From assembly GCF_011043545.1 (NCBI RefSeq), contig NZ_JAAKGP010000001.1, forward strand, positions 610,260 to 674,259: a stretch of DNA of 64,000 nt. Direction: 5' to 3'. The stretch is from Rhodobacter sp. SGA-6-6. GTDB taxonomy: Bacteria; Pseudomonadota; Alphaproteobacteria; Rhodobacterales; Rhodobacteraceae. The notes beneath the pieces were generated by a model. The model had not been told where the DNA came from and searched no databases. It saw only the letters and a list, made by a program, of their open reading frames with translations. The translations under genes were made by a program, and so were the position numbers. This document shows, piece by piece, positions 52,018 to 60,228 of this stretch. The first letter of the stretch is position 1. Each line of letters starts with the position of its first letter.

Positions 52018-53409
52018 ATGCAGCGCACCCCGGACCTTGAATTTCTGGCCGCCCGCTCGGGCAGCACCGGGATGCGGCTGCGCACCCTGATCCTGCTGCG
52101 CTGGATGGCGATCGTCGGCCAGATCGCCGCCATCGCCATGGCCGACAGGTATTTCGATCTGATCCTGCCCTTGGGCCTGTGCTACATGGCGGTGGGCCTG
52201 TCGATCATCGCCAACCTGGTCTGCATGTTCATCCTGCCCGAGAACCGGCGGCTGAGCGAGGCCGAGTCGCTGGCGATGCTGCTGTTCGACATGGCGCAGC
52301 TGGCCTTCCTGATCTTCGTCACCGGCGGGCTGACCAATCCCTTCGCGCTGCTGGTGATCGCGCCCGTCACCATCTCGGCCTCGGCGCTCGGCCTGCGGCC
52401 GACGGTGATCCTGGGATCGGCGGCGATCCTGTTCACCACCGCCGCGGCGCTGGTGCATGTGCCGATCCGCTTCGCCGATGGCGCCGAACTGACGATCCCG
52501 CCGCTGTTCGGCTTCGGCTTCTGGCTGTCCATCGTGGTGGGGGTGCTGTTCCTCGGCCTCTACGCCCACCGGGTCGCCTCGGAGATCCGCGCCATGGCCG
52601 ATGCGCTGCTGGCGACGCAGATGGCGCTGGCGCGCGAGCAGAAGCTGACCGACCTGGGCGGCGTGGTGGCGGCGGCAGCGCATGAACTGGGCACGCCGCT
52701 TGCCACCATCAAGCTGGTCAGCAAGGAGATGCTGGACGAGCTGGAGGACCGGCCCGACCTGCTGGAGGACGTGCGGCTGATCCGCGAGCAGGCCGACCGC
52801 TGCCGCGACATCCTGCGCGGCATGGGCCGGGCCGGCAAGGACGACCTGCAGCTGCGGCAGGCGCCGCTGGAGCAGGTGCTGCGCGAGGCGGCGGAACCCC
52901 ATGCCAGCCGCGGCAAGACCCTGCATTTCACCCTGGCCCCCGGCCCCGGCGGTGCGGCGAAACAGCCCGCCGTCCTGCGGCTGCCCGAGGTGATCCACGG
53001 GTTGCGCAACCTGGTGCAGAACGCGGTGGACTTCGCCGCCAGCAGCGTCTGGATCGAGGGCGAATGGACCGACAGGGCGATCACCGTCCGCATCTTCGAC
53101 AACGGCCCGGGCTATCCGCCCAACCTGATCGGCCGCATCGGCGACCCCTTCGTCCGTCAGCGCCGGGCCGAGCAGGATCCGGGCCGGCGGCCGGAATACG
53201 AAGGCATGGGGCTGGGGCTGTTCATCGCCAAGACCCTGCTGGAACGCTCCGGCGCCGAGCTGACCTTCGCCAATGCCGCCGACCCGTTCCTGACCCCCGA
53301 GGAACGGCCCGAACGCTGCGGCGCGGTGGTGCAGGCGGTCTGGCCGCTGGAGGCGCTGCTGGCGCCGCCGGGCATGACCGGCAGCCCGAACCAGCCGTTC
53401 TCGGCCTGA
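52018..53409 (+). CDS. regB: Redox sensor histidine kinase RegB/PrrB/ActS
   Basis: A protein of 463 residues. Six membrane helices span about residues 20-185 and include the conserved quinone-site motif GGLTNPFALLVIAP at about 103-116. The phosphoacceptor is H222 in AAAHELGTPLATIKLVSKE, and the redox-active cysteine is C262 in EQADRCRDILRGM, matching H225 and C265 of Rhodobacter RegB with a constant offset. The ATPase domain has the N-box LVQNAVDFA, IFDNGPGYPP and GMGLGLFIAKTLLERSGA. It phosphorylates RegA when the quinone pool is reduced. A 73-bp intergenic region separates it from senC. Confidence 0.97.
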   Translation: MQRTPDLEFLAARSGSTGMRLRTLILLRWMAIVGQIAAIAMADRYFDLILPLGLCYMAVGLSIIANLVCMFILPENRRLSEAESLAMLLFDMAQLAFLIFVTGGLTNPFALLVIAPVTISASALGLRPTVILGSAAILFTTAAALVHVPIRFADGAELTIPPLFGFGFWLSIVVGVLFLGLYAHRVASEIRAMADALLATQMALAREQKLTDLGGVVAAAAHELGTPLATIKLVSKEMLDELEDRPDLLEDVRLIREQADRCRDILRGMGRAGKDDLQLRQAPLEQVLREAAEPHASRGKTLHFTLAPGPGGAAKQPAVLRLPEVIHGLRNLVQNAVDFAASSVWIEGEWTDRAITVRIFDNGPGYPPNLIGRIGDPFVRQRRAEQDPGRRPEYEGMGLGLFIAKTLLERSGAELTFANAADPFLTPEERPERCGAVVQAVWPLEALLAPPGMTGSPNQPFSA

Positions 53410-53439
53410 TCCGGCGGCGGGTGCCGCGGCTTCAAGGGG

Positions 53440-53455
53440 TTAACCTTGCGTTAAC
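53440..53455 (+). promoter_or_regulatory. Perfect CtrA-binding box
   Basis: TTAA-CCTTGCG-TTAAC fits the full CtrA consensus TTAA-N7-TTAA with no mismatch, 64 bp upstream of the DivL-like gene. Two GTTAACC repeats are spaced 11 bp apart, one helical turn. CtrA is the master cell-cycle/motility/gene-transfer-agent regulator of alphaproteobacteria. Confidence 0.7.
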
Positions 53456-53518
53456 CTCGCGCACCCTAGAGTTGCGCATCGATGGTCCGCCACGCCGGGC
53501 CGCGCTGCGGGGACCGGC

Positions 53519-55099
53519 ATGGATCTGGACGTGACATTCGCCTTCGGCCTGGTCGTGACCGCCGCGCTGGTCGCCCTGTCCAGCCTGTTCGCCCTGACCG
53601 CCTTCGCCGCCCGCGGCCCCTCCGCCGGCGCCCGCGCCTCGATCTTCACCGAAACCACCGCCTCCACCGTCTTCCTGTTCGACGGCCCTTCGCTGGTCGA
53701 CGCCACCCCCGCGGCAAGGCTCCTCCTCGGCGGCGGCGGCGAAGGCTCCGGCCCCTGGTTCCGGGTGCTGAACCGGCTGGAGCCGATGTTCCCCGGCTTC
53801 TCGCTGCGGATCGAGGGGTTGCAGCGCGAGGGCCGCTTCGTCATGTGCTCGCGCGAGGATCTGGAACCGCCGCTGGTGCTGCGGGCGGAAAACCTCGGCG
53901 GGCTGACCCGGCTGACCCTGATGGACGCCGATGCCGAGCAGCGCCGGCCCGGCCGCGACGGCCCCTCCGAGATCGCGCTCCTGCACGAACTGGCGGCGCT
54001 GCGCGAGACCCTGGCCCGGGCGCCCGCGCCGGTCTGGCGGCAGCGCGGCGACGGGCAGGTGGTCTGGGCCAACAGCGCCTATCTCCTGGCCGCCGCCGGC
54101 ACGCTGGAACCGGGGCAGGACCTGTCCTGGCCCCTGCCCCGCATCTTCCAGATCGCGGAGCCGCCCGTCTCGCAGACCCTGCGCTGCGCGGTCCGGGTCG
54201 CGGGGGCGGCGCAATGGTATGAGGTCTCGGCGGTGGAAACCGGCGAGGAGATGCTGTTCTACGCCCTGCCCGCCGACCGGCTGGTGCAGGCCGAGGCGAC
54301 GTTGCGCGACTTCATGCAGACGCTGACCAAGACCTTCGCGCAACTGCCGATCGGGCTGGCGATCTTCGACGGCAACCGGGTGCTGCAGCTGTTCAACCCG
54401 GCGCTCTTGGACCTGACCGGCCTGCCGCCGGAATTCCTGATCGGCCGGCCCAGCCTGTCCGCGGTGCTGGACGCGATGCGCGAACGCGCGATGATCCCCG
54501 AGCCGAAGGATTACCGCAGCTGGCGCCGGCAGATGTCGGCGGTGGAAGAGGCCGCAGCGCAGGGCCTGTTCGAGGAAACCTGGAGCCTGCCCTCCGGCCA
54601 GACCTGGCGGGTGACCGGACGGCCGCATCCGAACGGCGCGCTGGCCTTCCTGTTCGAGGACATCTCGACCGAGATGATGCGGACCCGGCGCTACCGCGCC
54701 GACCTGGAACTCGGCCAGGCGGTGATCGACGCGATGGAGGATGCGGTGGCCGTCTTCTCGCAGGACGGCACCCTGGTGATGACCAACCGCGCCCATGCCG
54801 CGCTCTGGGGTCCGGTCGAGGCGCCGCCCTTCGGCGCCTCGGGCAAGGCGGTGGCCATCGACGGCTGGCGCGGCCGGGCGGCGCCGACGCTGCTGTGGAA
54901 CGACCTGTCGGAATATATCGGCGCGCTCGGCACGCGCGAGCCCTGGGACGGCGAGTTGCGGCTGCTGGACGGGCGGGCGCTGGTCTGCCGCGTCTCGCCC
55001 TTGCCGCATGGCGCCACGCTGGTGGCCTTCGCCGGGCCGCGGACGCGGATCGAGCCGCGGGCGGAGGAAGAGGCGCCCCGGGCGGTGCTGATCGCCTGA
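53519..55099 (+). CDS. divL: PAS-domain protein without kinase domain, DivL-like
   Basis: A protein of 526 residues. One N-terminal membrane helix (FGLVVTAALVALSSLFALTAF, residues 9-29) is followed by PAS-like regions around residues 40-130, 175-240, 255-385 (PIGLAIFDGNRVLQLFNPALLDLTG) and 395-500 (DAVAVFSQDGTLVMTNRAHAALWG). No histidine kinase dimerisation or ATPase domain follows. Rhodobacter DivL proteins are PAS proteins that lack the kinase part present in Caulobacter and act on the CckA-ChpT-CtrA relay. The position just upstream of tsaE-amgK-murU-addBA and the perfect CtrA box support this name. If not DivL, it is an orphan PAS sensor. Confidence 0.75.
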   Translation: MDLDVTFAFGLVVTAALVALSSLFALTAFAARGPSAGARASIFTETTASTVFLFDGPSLVDATPAARLLLGGGGEGSGPWFRVLNRLEPMFPGFSLRIEGLQREGRFVMCSREDLEPPLVLRAENLGGLTRLTLMDADAEQRRPGRDGPSEIALLHELAALRETLARAPAPVWRQRGDGQVVWANSAYLLAAAGTLEPGQDLSWPLPRIFQIAEPPVSQTLRCAVRVAGAAQWYEVSAVETGEEMLFYALPADRLVQAEATLRDFMQTLTKTFAQLPIGLAIFDGNRVLQLFNPALLDLTGLPPEFLIGRPSLSAVLDAMRERAMIPEPKDYRSWRRQMSAVEEAAAQGLFEETWSLPSGQTWRVTGRPHPNGALAFLFEDISTEMMRTRRYRADLELGQAVIDAMEDAVAVFSQDGTLVMTNRAHAALWGPVEAPPFGASGKAVAIDGWRGRAAPTLLWNDLSEYIGALGTREPWDGELRLLDGRALVCRVSPLPHGATLVAFAGPRTRIEPRAEEEAPRAVLIA

Positions 55100-55143
55100 C
55101 GCATATGGCTTGCAGCCGGCGGGGGGCCGGATAGACTCGGGCC

Positions 55144-55614
55144 ATGCCGCCGAAGACCGCCGCCGAATTCCTGCTGGAAGACGAAGACCGCGCCAGCCGT
55201 TTCGGCGCGGCGCTGGCGCTGCTGCTGCGGCCCGGCGACACCCTGCTGCTGGACGGCCCGGTCGGCGCCGGCAAGTCGCACATCGCCCGGGCGGCGATCC
55301 GGGCGCTGTGCGGGGAAGGGACGGAGGTGCCCTCGCCCACCTTCACGCTGGTGCAGGTCTACGACGGGCCGCAGGGCGAGATCCGCCACGCCGACCTCTA
55401 CCGCCTGACCGACCCCGGCGAGGTGGTGGAGCTGGGTCTGGTCGAGGCGCTGGACGGCGCCATCCTGCTGGTCGAATGGCCCGACCGGCTGGGCCCCTAC
55501 ACCCCGGAAGGGGCCTTGCGCCTGCGGCTGCTGCCCGAGGGCGGCGCCCGGCGGGCGGTGCTGGAAGGCGCCGCGCCGGAGATGGTCTCCGCCCTGCGGG
55601 AGGCGATGGCGTGA
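55144..55614 (+). CDS. tsaE: tRNA threonylcarbamoyladenosine biosynthesis ATPase TsaE
   Basis: A protein of 156 residues. Walker A is GPVGAGKSHIAR at residues 38-49, followed by the family motifs EVPSPTFTLVQVYD, IRHADLYRL and WPDRLGPY near the C-terminus. TsaE binds the TsaB-TsaD pair and hydrolyses ATP during t6A37 formation on ANN-decoding tRNAs. It begins 44 bp after the DivL-like gene, and its stop overlaps the GTG of amgK. Confidence 0.95.
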   Translation: MPPKTAAEFLLEDEDRASRFGAALALLLRPGDTLLLDGPVGAGKSHIARAAIRALCGEGTEVPSPTFTLVQVYDGPQGEIRHADLYRLTDPGEVVELGLVEALDGAILLVEWPDRLGPYTPEGALRLRLLPEGGARRAVLEGAAPEMVSALREAMA

Positions 55615-56624
55615 CCCCGCGGGCCGAGGAAAAGGCGGCGTTCCTGCGCCGGGCCGGCTGGGGCGCGGCGGAACGGTCCCATCTGGCCGGCGATGCCTCG
55701 GCCCGCAGCTACCAGCGGCTGCGGCTGGACGGCCGGACCGCGGTGCTGATGGACAGCCCGCCCGGCCCGGCGGACGACACCGCCGATTTCCTGCGCATCG
55801 GCGCGCATCTCGCCGGCCTCGGCCTGTCGCCGCCGCAAGTGCTGGAAGCGGAGCCGGAGCGCGGGCTGCTGCTGCTGGAAGACCTAGGGGACGCGTTGTT
55901 CACCGCGGTGCTGGCGGATGACCCGGCGCTGGAACCCCTGCTCTACGCCGCCGCGGTGGATGTGCTGCTGGCCTTGCAGGAAGCCCCGCCGCCCGGCCAC
56001 CTGCCGGACCTGTCGGCCGCAGATTGGTCCGAGGCCGCTGGCTTCGCGCCGGAGTTCTACGCCGCCGCCGTCACCGGGACACGACCCGAGGCCGGGCGCT
56101 ATACCGAGGCGCTGACGCGCGCGCTGGAGGCCCATGCCGATGCGGCAAGGGTGCTGATCCTGCGCGACTATCACGCCGGCAACCTGCTCTGGCTGCCCGG
56201 CCGCAAGGGCGCGGCGCGGGTGGGGCTGCTGGATTTCCAGCAGGGGCAGCTGGGCCAGCCGGGCTACGATCTGGTCTCGCTGCTGCAGGACGCCCGCCGC
56301 GACGTGGCGCCGGAGACCGAGGCCGCCGGGCTGGCGCGCTTCGCCGCCGGCAAGGGCCTGACCGTCGAGGAGATGGCCGCGGGCTATGCCGCTCTCGGCG
56401 CCCAGCGCGCCCTGCGGATCATAGGCATCTTCGCCCGACTCTGCACGGTCTCCGGCAAGCCCGGCTATGTGGCGCTGATCCCGCGGGTCTGGCGGCAGCT
56501 GATGCGCAACCTCTCCCACCCCGCGCTGGCGGAATTGCGGCGCGAGGTGCTGGCCCTGCTGCCGGAGCCCACGGAAGACACCCTGAACCGGATCACGGCG
56601 AGATGCGCGACCCCCTGCCCCTGA
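55611..56624 (+). CDS. amgK: Anomeric MurNAc/GlcNAc kinase AmgK (phosphotransferase family)
   Basis: A protein of 337 residues from the GTG at 55611, overlapping the tsaE stop (GTGA). The aminoglycoside-phosphotransferase fold shows the nucleotide region SAR-SYQRLRLDG, LLLLEDLGD in the hinge, catalytic loop LILRDYHAGNLLW and metal-binding LLDFQQGQLGQPGYDL. AmgK phosphorylates the anomeric hydroxyl of MurNAc or GlcNAc in the muropeptide recycling bypass that runs AmgK-MurU to UDP-MurNAc. The murU gene follows with a 22-bp overlap, confirming the role. Confidence 0.93.
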   Translation: MTPRAEEKAAFLRRAGWGAAERSHLAGDASARSYQRLRLDGRTAVLMDSPPGPADDTADFLRIGAHLAGLGLSPPQVLEAEPERGLLLLEDLGDALFTAVLADDPALEPLLYAAAVDVLLALQEAPPPGHLPDLSAADWSEAAGFAPEFYAAAVTGTRPEAGRYTEALTRALEAHADAARVLILRDYHAGNLLWLPGRKGAARVGLLDFQQGQLGQPGYDLVSLLQDARRDVAPETEAAGLARFAAGKGLTVEEMAAGYAALGAQRALRIIGIFARLCTVSGKPGYVALIPRVWRQLMRNLSHPALAELRREVLALLPEPTEDTLNRITARCATPCP

Positions 56625-57289
56625 TGATCTTCGCCGCCGGCTTCGGCACCAGGATGCGCGCGCTGACGGCGGCGCAGCCGAAGCCGCTGATCCCGGTGAT
56701 GGGCCGCCCGCTGATCGACCGGGCGCTGGACCTTGCACGCGGGGCGGGCTGCGCGCCCGTGGTGGCGAACACCCATTACCTCGGCCGGATGATCGCCGAC
56801 CATCTGGCGGGGACCGGGGTGGCGATCAGCGAGGAGGCCGAGATCCTCGAAACCGGCGGCGGGCTGAAGCAGGCGCTGCCGCTGCTGCCCGGCGCGGCGG
56901 TGATGACGCTGAACCCCGATGCGGTCTGGCGCGGGCCGAACCCGCTGGCGGCGCTGCGGGCGGCATGGGACCCGGACCGGATGGATGCGTTGCTGCTGGT
57001 GCAGGAAGCGGCGCGGGTCAGGGGCCGCGGGGCGAAGGCGGATTTCGTGCTGGCCCCGGGCGGCCGGATCGAACGCGCCAAGGGGCGGGAGGGGGTGCTC
57101 TATCTCGGCGCGCAGGTGCTGAAGACGGCGCCGGTGGCGCGGTGGCCGGAAGACGTGTTCTCGCTGAACGCCGTCTGGGACGGGATGATCGCCGCCGGCC
57201 GCGCCTTCGGCCTGCCGTGGGACGGCGAATGGTGCGACGTGGGCAGCCCCGAGGGGCTGGCCGAGGCCGAGGCGATGCTGGGCCGATGA
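56603..57289 (+). CDS. murU: N-acetylmuramate 1-phosphate uridylyltransferase MurU (nucleotidyltransferase)
   Basis: A protein of 228 residues beginning inside the end of amgK. The nucleotide-binding signature is FAAGFGTRMRALTAAQPKPL, metal aspartates are in TLNPDAVW and WCDVGSPEGL, and NTHYLGRMI follows the first motif. MurU makes UDP-MurNAc from MurNAc-1-P and UTP, recycling cell wall sugar past the fosfomycin-sensitive MurA step. The stop overlaps the addB start. Confidence 0.93.
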   Translation: MRDPLPLMIFAAGFGTRMRALTAAQPKPLIPVMGRPLIDRALDLARGAGCAPVVANTHYLGRMIADHLAGTGVAISEEAEILETGGGLKQALPLLPGAAVMTLNPDAVWRGPNPLAALRAAWDPDRMDALLLVQEAARVRGRGAKADFVLAPGGRIERAKGREGVLYLGAQVLKTAPVARWPEDVFSLNAVWDGMIAAGRAFGLPWDGEWCDVGSPEGLAEAEAMLGR

Positions 57290-60228
57290 TGTTCCCCGGC
57301 CCCGCCCCGCGTGTCTTCGGCCTGCCGCCCGGGGTGGATTTCCCGGCGCGGCTGGTCGACGGGCTGCTGGCGCGGCTGCAAGGCCAGCCGCCCGAGGCGC
57401 TGGCGCGGGTGACGCTGTTCCTGAACACCGCGCGGATTCGGCGGCGGGTGCAGGCGGAATTCGCCGCGCGGGGGGCGGGCTTCCTGCCGAAGCTGCGGCT
57501 GATCACCGAACTGGCCGCCGACCCGCTGCTGGCCGGGCCGGGGCAGCCGCTGTCCTCGCTCGGCCGCCGGCTGGAGCTGGCGGTGCTGATCGACCGGCTG
57601 CTGACCGCCGACCCGAGCCTTGCCCCCCGCTCGGCGCTGTTCGACCTCGCCGACAGCCTGGCCGGGCTGATGGACGAGATGCGGGGCGAGGGCGTCGACC
57701 CCGCCACGCTGGCGGCGCTGGATGTCTCCGGCCATTCCGCCCATTGGGGCCGGGCGCAGAAGTTCATCGCGCTGGCCGAGGGCTTCTTCGCCGCCGACGC
57801 CCGCCCGGATGCCGAGACGCGGCAGCGGCTGGCGGTGCAGACCCTGATCGCGCGCTGGCAGGCCCGGCCGCCGGCGGGGCCGGTGATCCTTGCCGGCTCC
57901 ACCGGCTCGCGCGGGACCACGGCGCTGCTGATGCGGGCGGTGGCGCGGCTGCCGCAGGGTGCGGTGGTGTTGCCCGGCTTCGACTTCGACCTGCCGGCCG
58001 GGCTGTGGGCGGGGATGGAGGATGCGCTGGTGCATGAGGCGCATCCACAGTTCCGGCTGGCCGGGCTGCTGCGGGCGCTGGAGCTGAAGCGCGCGGATGT
58101 CGGGCCCTGGACCGAGGCCCCGCCCGCCGACCCGGCGCGCAACCGGCTGGTGTCGCTGGCCTTGCGGCCGGCGCCGGTGACCGACCAGTGGATCGCCGAC
58201 GGGCCGGCCCTGGGCGATCTGGTCGAGGCCAGCAAGGGCCTGACGCTGGTCGAGGCGCCCTCGCCGCGGGCCGAGGCGGCGGCGGTGGCGCTGGCGCTGC
58301 GCGAGGCGGTGGAGCAGGGGGTGCCGGCCTGCCTGATCTCGGCCGACCGCAACCTGACCCGGCGGGTGGCGGCGATGCTGGACCGCTGGGGGATAAGGCC
58401 GGACGACTCCGCCGGCCAGCCGTTGCAGCAGACCGCGCCGGGCCGGTTCCTGCGGCTGGTGGCCGGGGCGATGGCGGGGCCGGTGACGGTGGACCGGCTG
58501 CTGTCGCTGCTGAAGCACCCGCTGACCCATTCCGGGCAGGACCGCGGTCCGCACCTGCTGCTGACCCGCGCGCTGGAGCTGCACCTGCGCCGCCGCGGCC
58601 CGGCCTTCCCGGATGCCGGCTTCCTGCGGACCTGGGCCGCGACCCGGACGGAACCCGGCGCGGCGGAGTGGGGCCGGGCGCTGGCCGCGGCGCTGGATGA
58701 GGCCGCCGCCCTGCCCCGCGCACCCTTGCCGGAGCTGGTCACCCACCACCTGACGGTGGCCGAGCGGCTGGCCCGCGGTCCGCTGGCCGAAGGCAGCGGC
58801 GCGCTGTGGGAGCGGGAGGCGGGCGAGAAGGCGCTGGCGGTGATGCAGGCGCTGGCGGCCGAGGCGCCGGCCGGGCTGGTGCTGGCGGCCTCGGACTACG
58901 CGCCGCTGCTGGCGGCGGTGCTGGCGCGGGAGGAGGCGCGCAGCGCCATCTTGGCGGACCCGCGGGTGCAGATCATGGGGGTGCAGGAGGCGCGGATCCA
59001 GGGCGCCGGGCTGGTCGTCCTGGGCGGGCTGAACGAGGGCGCCTGGCCCGAGTCCCCCGCCGCCGACCCCTGGCTGAACCGCCGCCTGCGCCGCGACGCC
59101 GGGCTGCTGTTGCCGGAGCGCAAGGTCGGCCTGTCGGCGCATGACTTCCAGATCGCCGTGGCCGGGCCGCGGGTGATCCTGACCCGGGCGCAGCGCGATG
59201 CCGAGGCGGAGACCGTGCCCTCGCGCTGGCTGAACCGGCTGATGAACCTGATGTCCGGCCTGCCCGCAACCGGCGGGCCGCAGGCGCTGGCGGCGATGCG
59301 GGACCGCGGCGCGCGCTATCTGCGGCTGGCCGAGGCGCTGGACGCGCCGCTGCCGGGGATCGCGGCGGAGGGGCGGCCCTCGCCCCGGCCTCCGGTCTCG
59401 GCGCGGCCGCGGCGGCTGTCGATCACCCAGATCGAGCGGCTGATCTCCAACCCCTACGACATCTATGCCGAGGAGGTGCTGCGGCTGCGCGCCCTTAACC
59501 CGCTGCGGCCCGAGGCGGACCACCGCCTGCGGGGCGAGGTGGTGCACAAGGTGCTGGAGACCTTCCTGAAGACCCACCCGCTGCCGCCGGACCCGGCCGC
59601 TGCGGCGGAGTTGCTGCTGGCGATCACCGCCCGGGTGCTGGAGGAGGAGGTGCCCTGGCCGGTCGCCCACGCCGACTGGCTGGCGCGGATGCGTCGGATC
59701 GCGCTGCCGTTCGCCGAGGCCACCCTGCGCCACAGCCGCCCGGTGCTGCTGGAGCAGAAGGCGGGGCTGCTGTTGCCCGGGCCCGGCTTCACCCTGACCG
59801 GCAAGCCGGACCGGATCGACCTGCTGCCCGACGGCAGCCTGCATGTGATCGACTACAAGACCGGCGAGCCGCCGTCGCAGAAGGACATGGCGAACCATCG
59901 CAAGCAGCTGCACCTGGCGGCGGTGATGGCCCTGGGCGGGGCTTTCGGCGACCTGGGGCCGCGGGTGACCAGCCGGGTGACCTATCAGGCGATGAAGCCC
60001 GGGCTGAAGGAACAGGGGCAGGACCTGACCGAACAGGCGATCCTTGAGTTGCGGGAGCAGCTGGAGGCGCTGGTCGCCGCCTATCTGGACCGGGACACCG
60101 GCTTCACCGCCCGGCGGATGGCGGTGGAAACCGCTTGGGCCGGTGATTTCGACCATCTGGCGCGCTTCGGGGAATGGAGCCTGGCCGACGAGGCGCAGCC
60201 CCGGGAGGTGGGGGATGCCGATGGATGA
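57286..60228 (+). CDS. addB: Double-strand break repair protein AddB (helicase-like/nuclease subunit)
   Basis: A protein of 980 residues starting at ATGATG overlapping the murU stop. The N-terminal inactive helicase-like half contains LAGSTGSRGTTALLMRA at the Walker A position with no lysine, and GVQEARIQGAGLVVLGGLNEGAWPE in the middle. The C-terminal RecB-like nuclease has FTLTGKPDRIDLLPDGSLHVIDYKTG with the D-x-K catalytic core. No cysteine cluster for an Fe-S centre is visible after the nuclease motif, consistent with the alphaproteobacterial type. With AddA it resects DNA ends and loads RecA at Chi-like sites. Confidence 0.95.
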   Translation: MMFPGPAPRVFGLPPGVDFPARLVDGLLARLQGQPPEALARVTLFLNTARIRRRVQAEFAARGAGFLPKLRLITELAADPLLAGPGQPLSSLGRRLELAVLIDRLLTADPSLAPRSALFDLADSLAGLMDEMRGEGVDPATLAALDVSGHSAHWGRAQKFIALAEGFFAADARPDAETRQRLAVQTLIARWQARPPAGPVILAGSTGSRGTTALLMRAVARLPQGAVVLPGFDFDLPAGLWAGMEDALVHEAHPQFRLAGLLRALELKRADVGPWTEAPPADPARNRLVSLALRPAPVTDQWIADGPALGDLVEASKGLTLVEAPSPRAEAAAVALALREAVEQGVPACLISADRNLTRRVAAMLDRWGIRPDDSAGQPLQQTAPGRFLRLVAGAMAGPVTVDRLLSLLKHPLTHSGQDRGPHLLLTRALELHLRRRGPAFPDAGFLRTWAATRTEPGAAEWGRALAAALDEAAALPRAPLPELVTHHLTVAERLARGPLAEGSGALWEREAGEKALAVMQALAAEAPAGLVLAASDYAPLLAAVLAREEARSAILADPRVQIMGVQEARIQGAGLVVLGGLNEGAWPESPAADPWLNRRLRRDAGLLLPERKVGLSAHDFQIAVAGPRVILTRAQRDAEAETVPSRWLNRLMNLMSGLPATGGPQALAAMRDRGARYLRLAEALDAPLPGIAAEGRPSPRPPVSARPRRLSITQIERLISNPYDIYAEEVLRLRALNPLRPEADHRLRGEVVHKVLETFLKTHPLPPDPAAAAELLLAITARVLEEEVPWPVAHADWLARMRRIALPFAEATLRHSRPVLLEQKAGLLLPGPGFTLTGKPDRIDLLPDGSLHVIDYKTGEPPSQKDMANHRKQLHLAAVMALGGAFGDLGPRVTSRVTYQAMKPGLKEQGQDLTEQAILELREQLEALVAAYLDRDTGFTARRMAVETAWAGDFDHLARFGEWSLADEAQPREVGDADG

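Noticed and set aside
57286..60228. AddB damaged because Walker A lacks lysine and no Fe-S cysteines are visible
   Set aside because: Both traits fit the alphaproteobacterial AddB type as far as I can judge; the frame is full length and the nuclease motif is intact.
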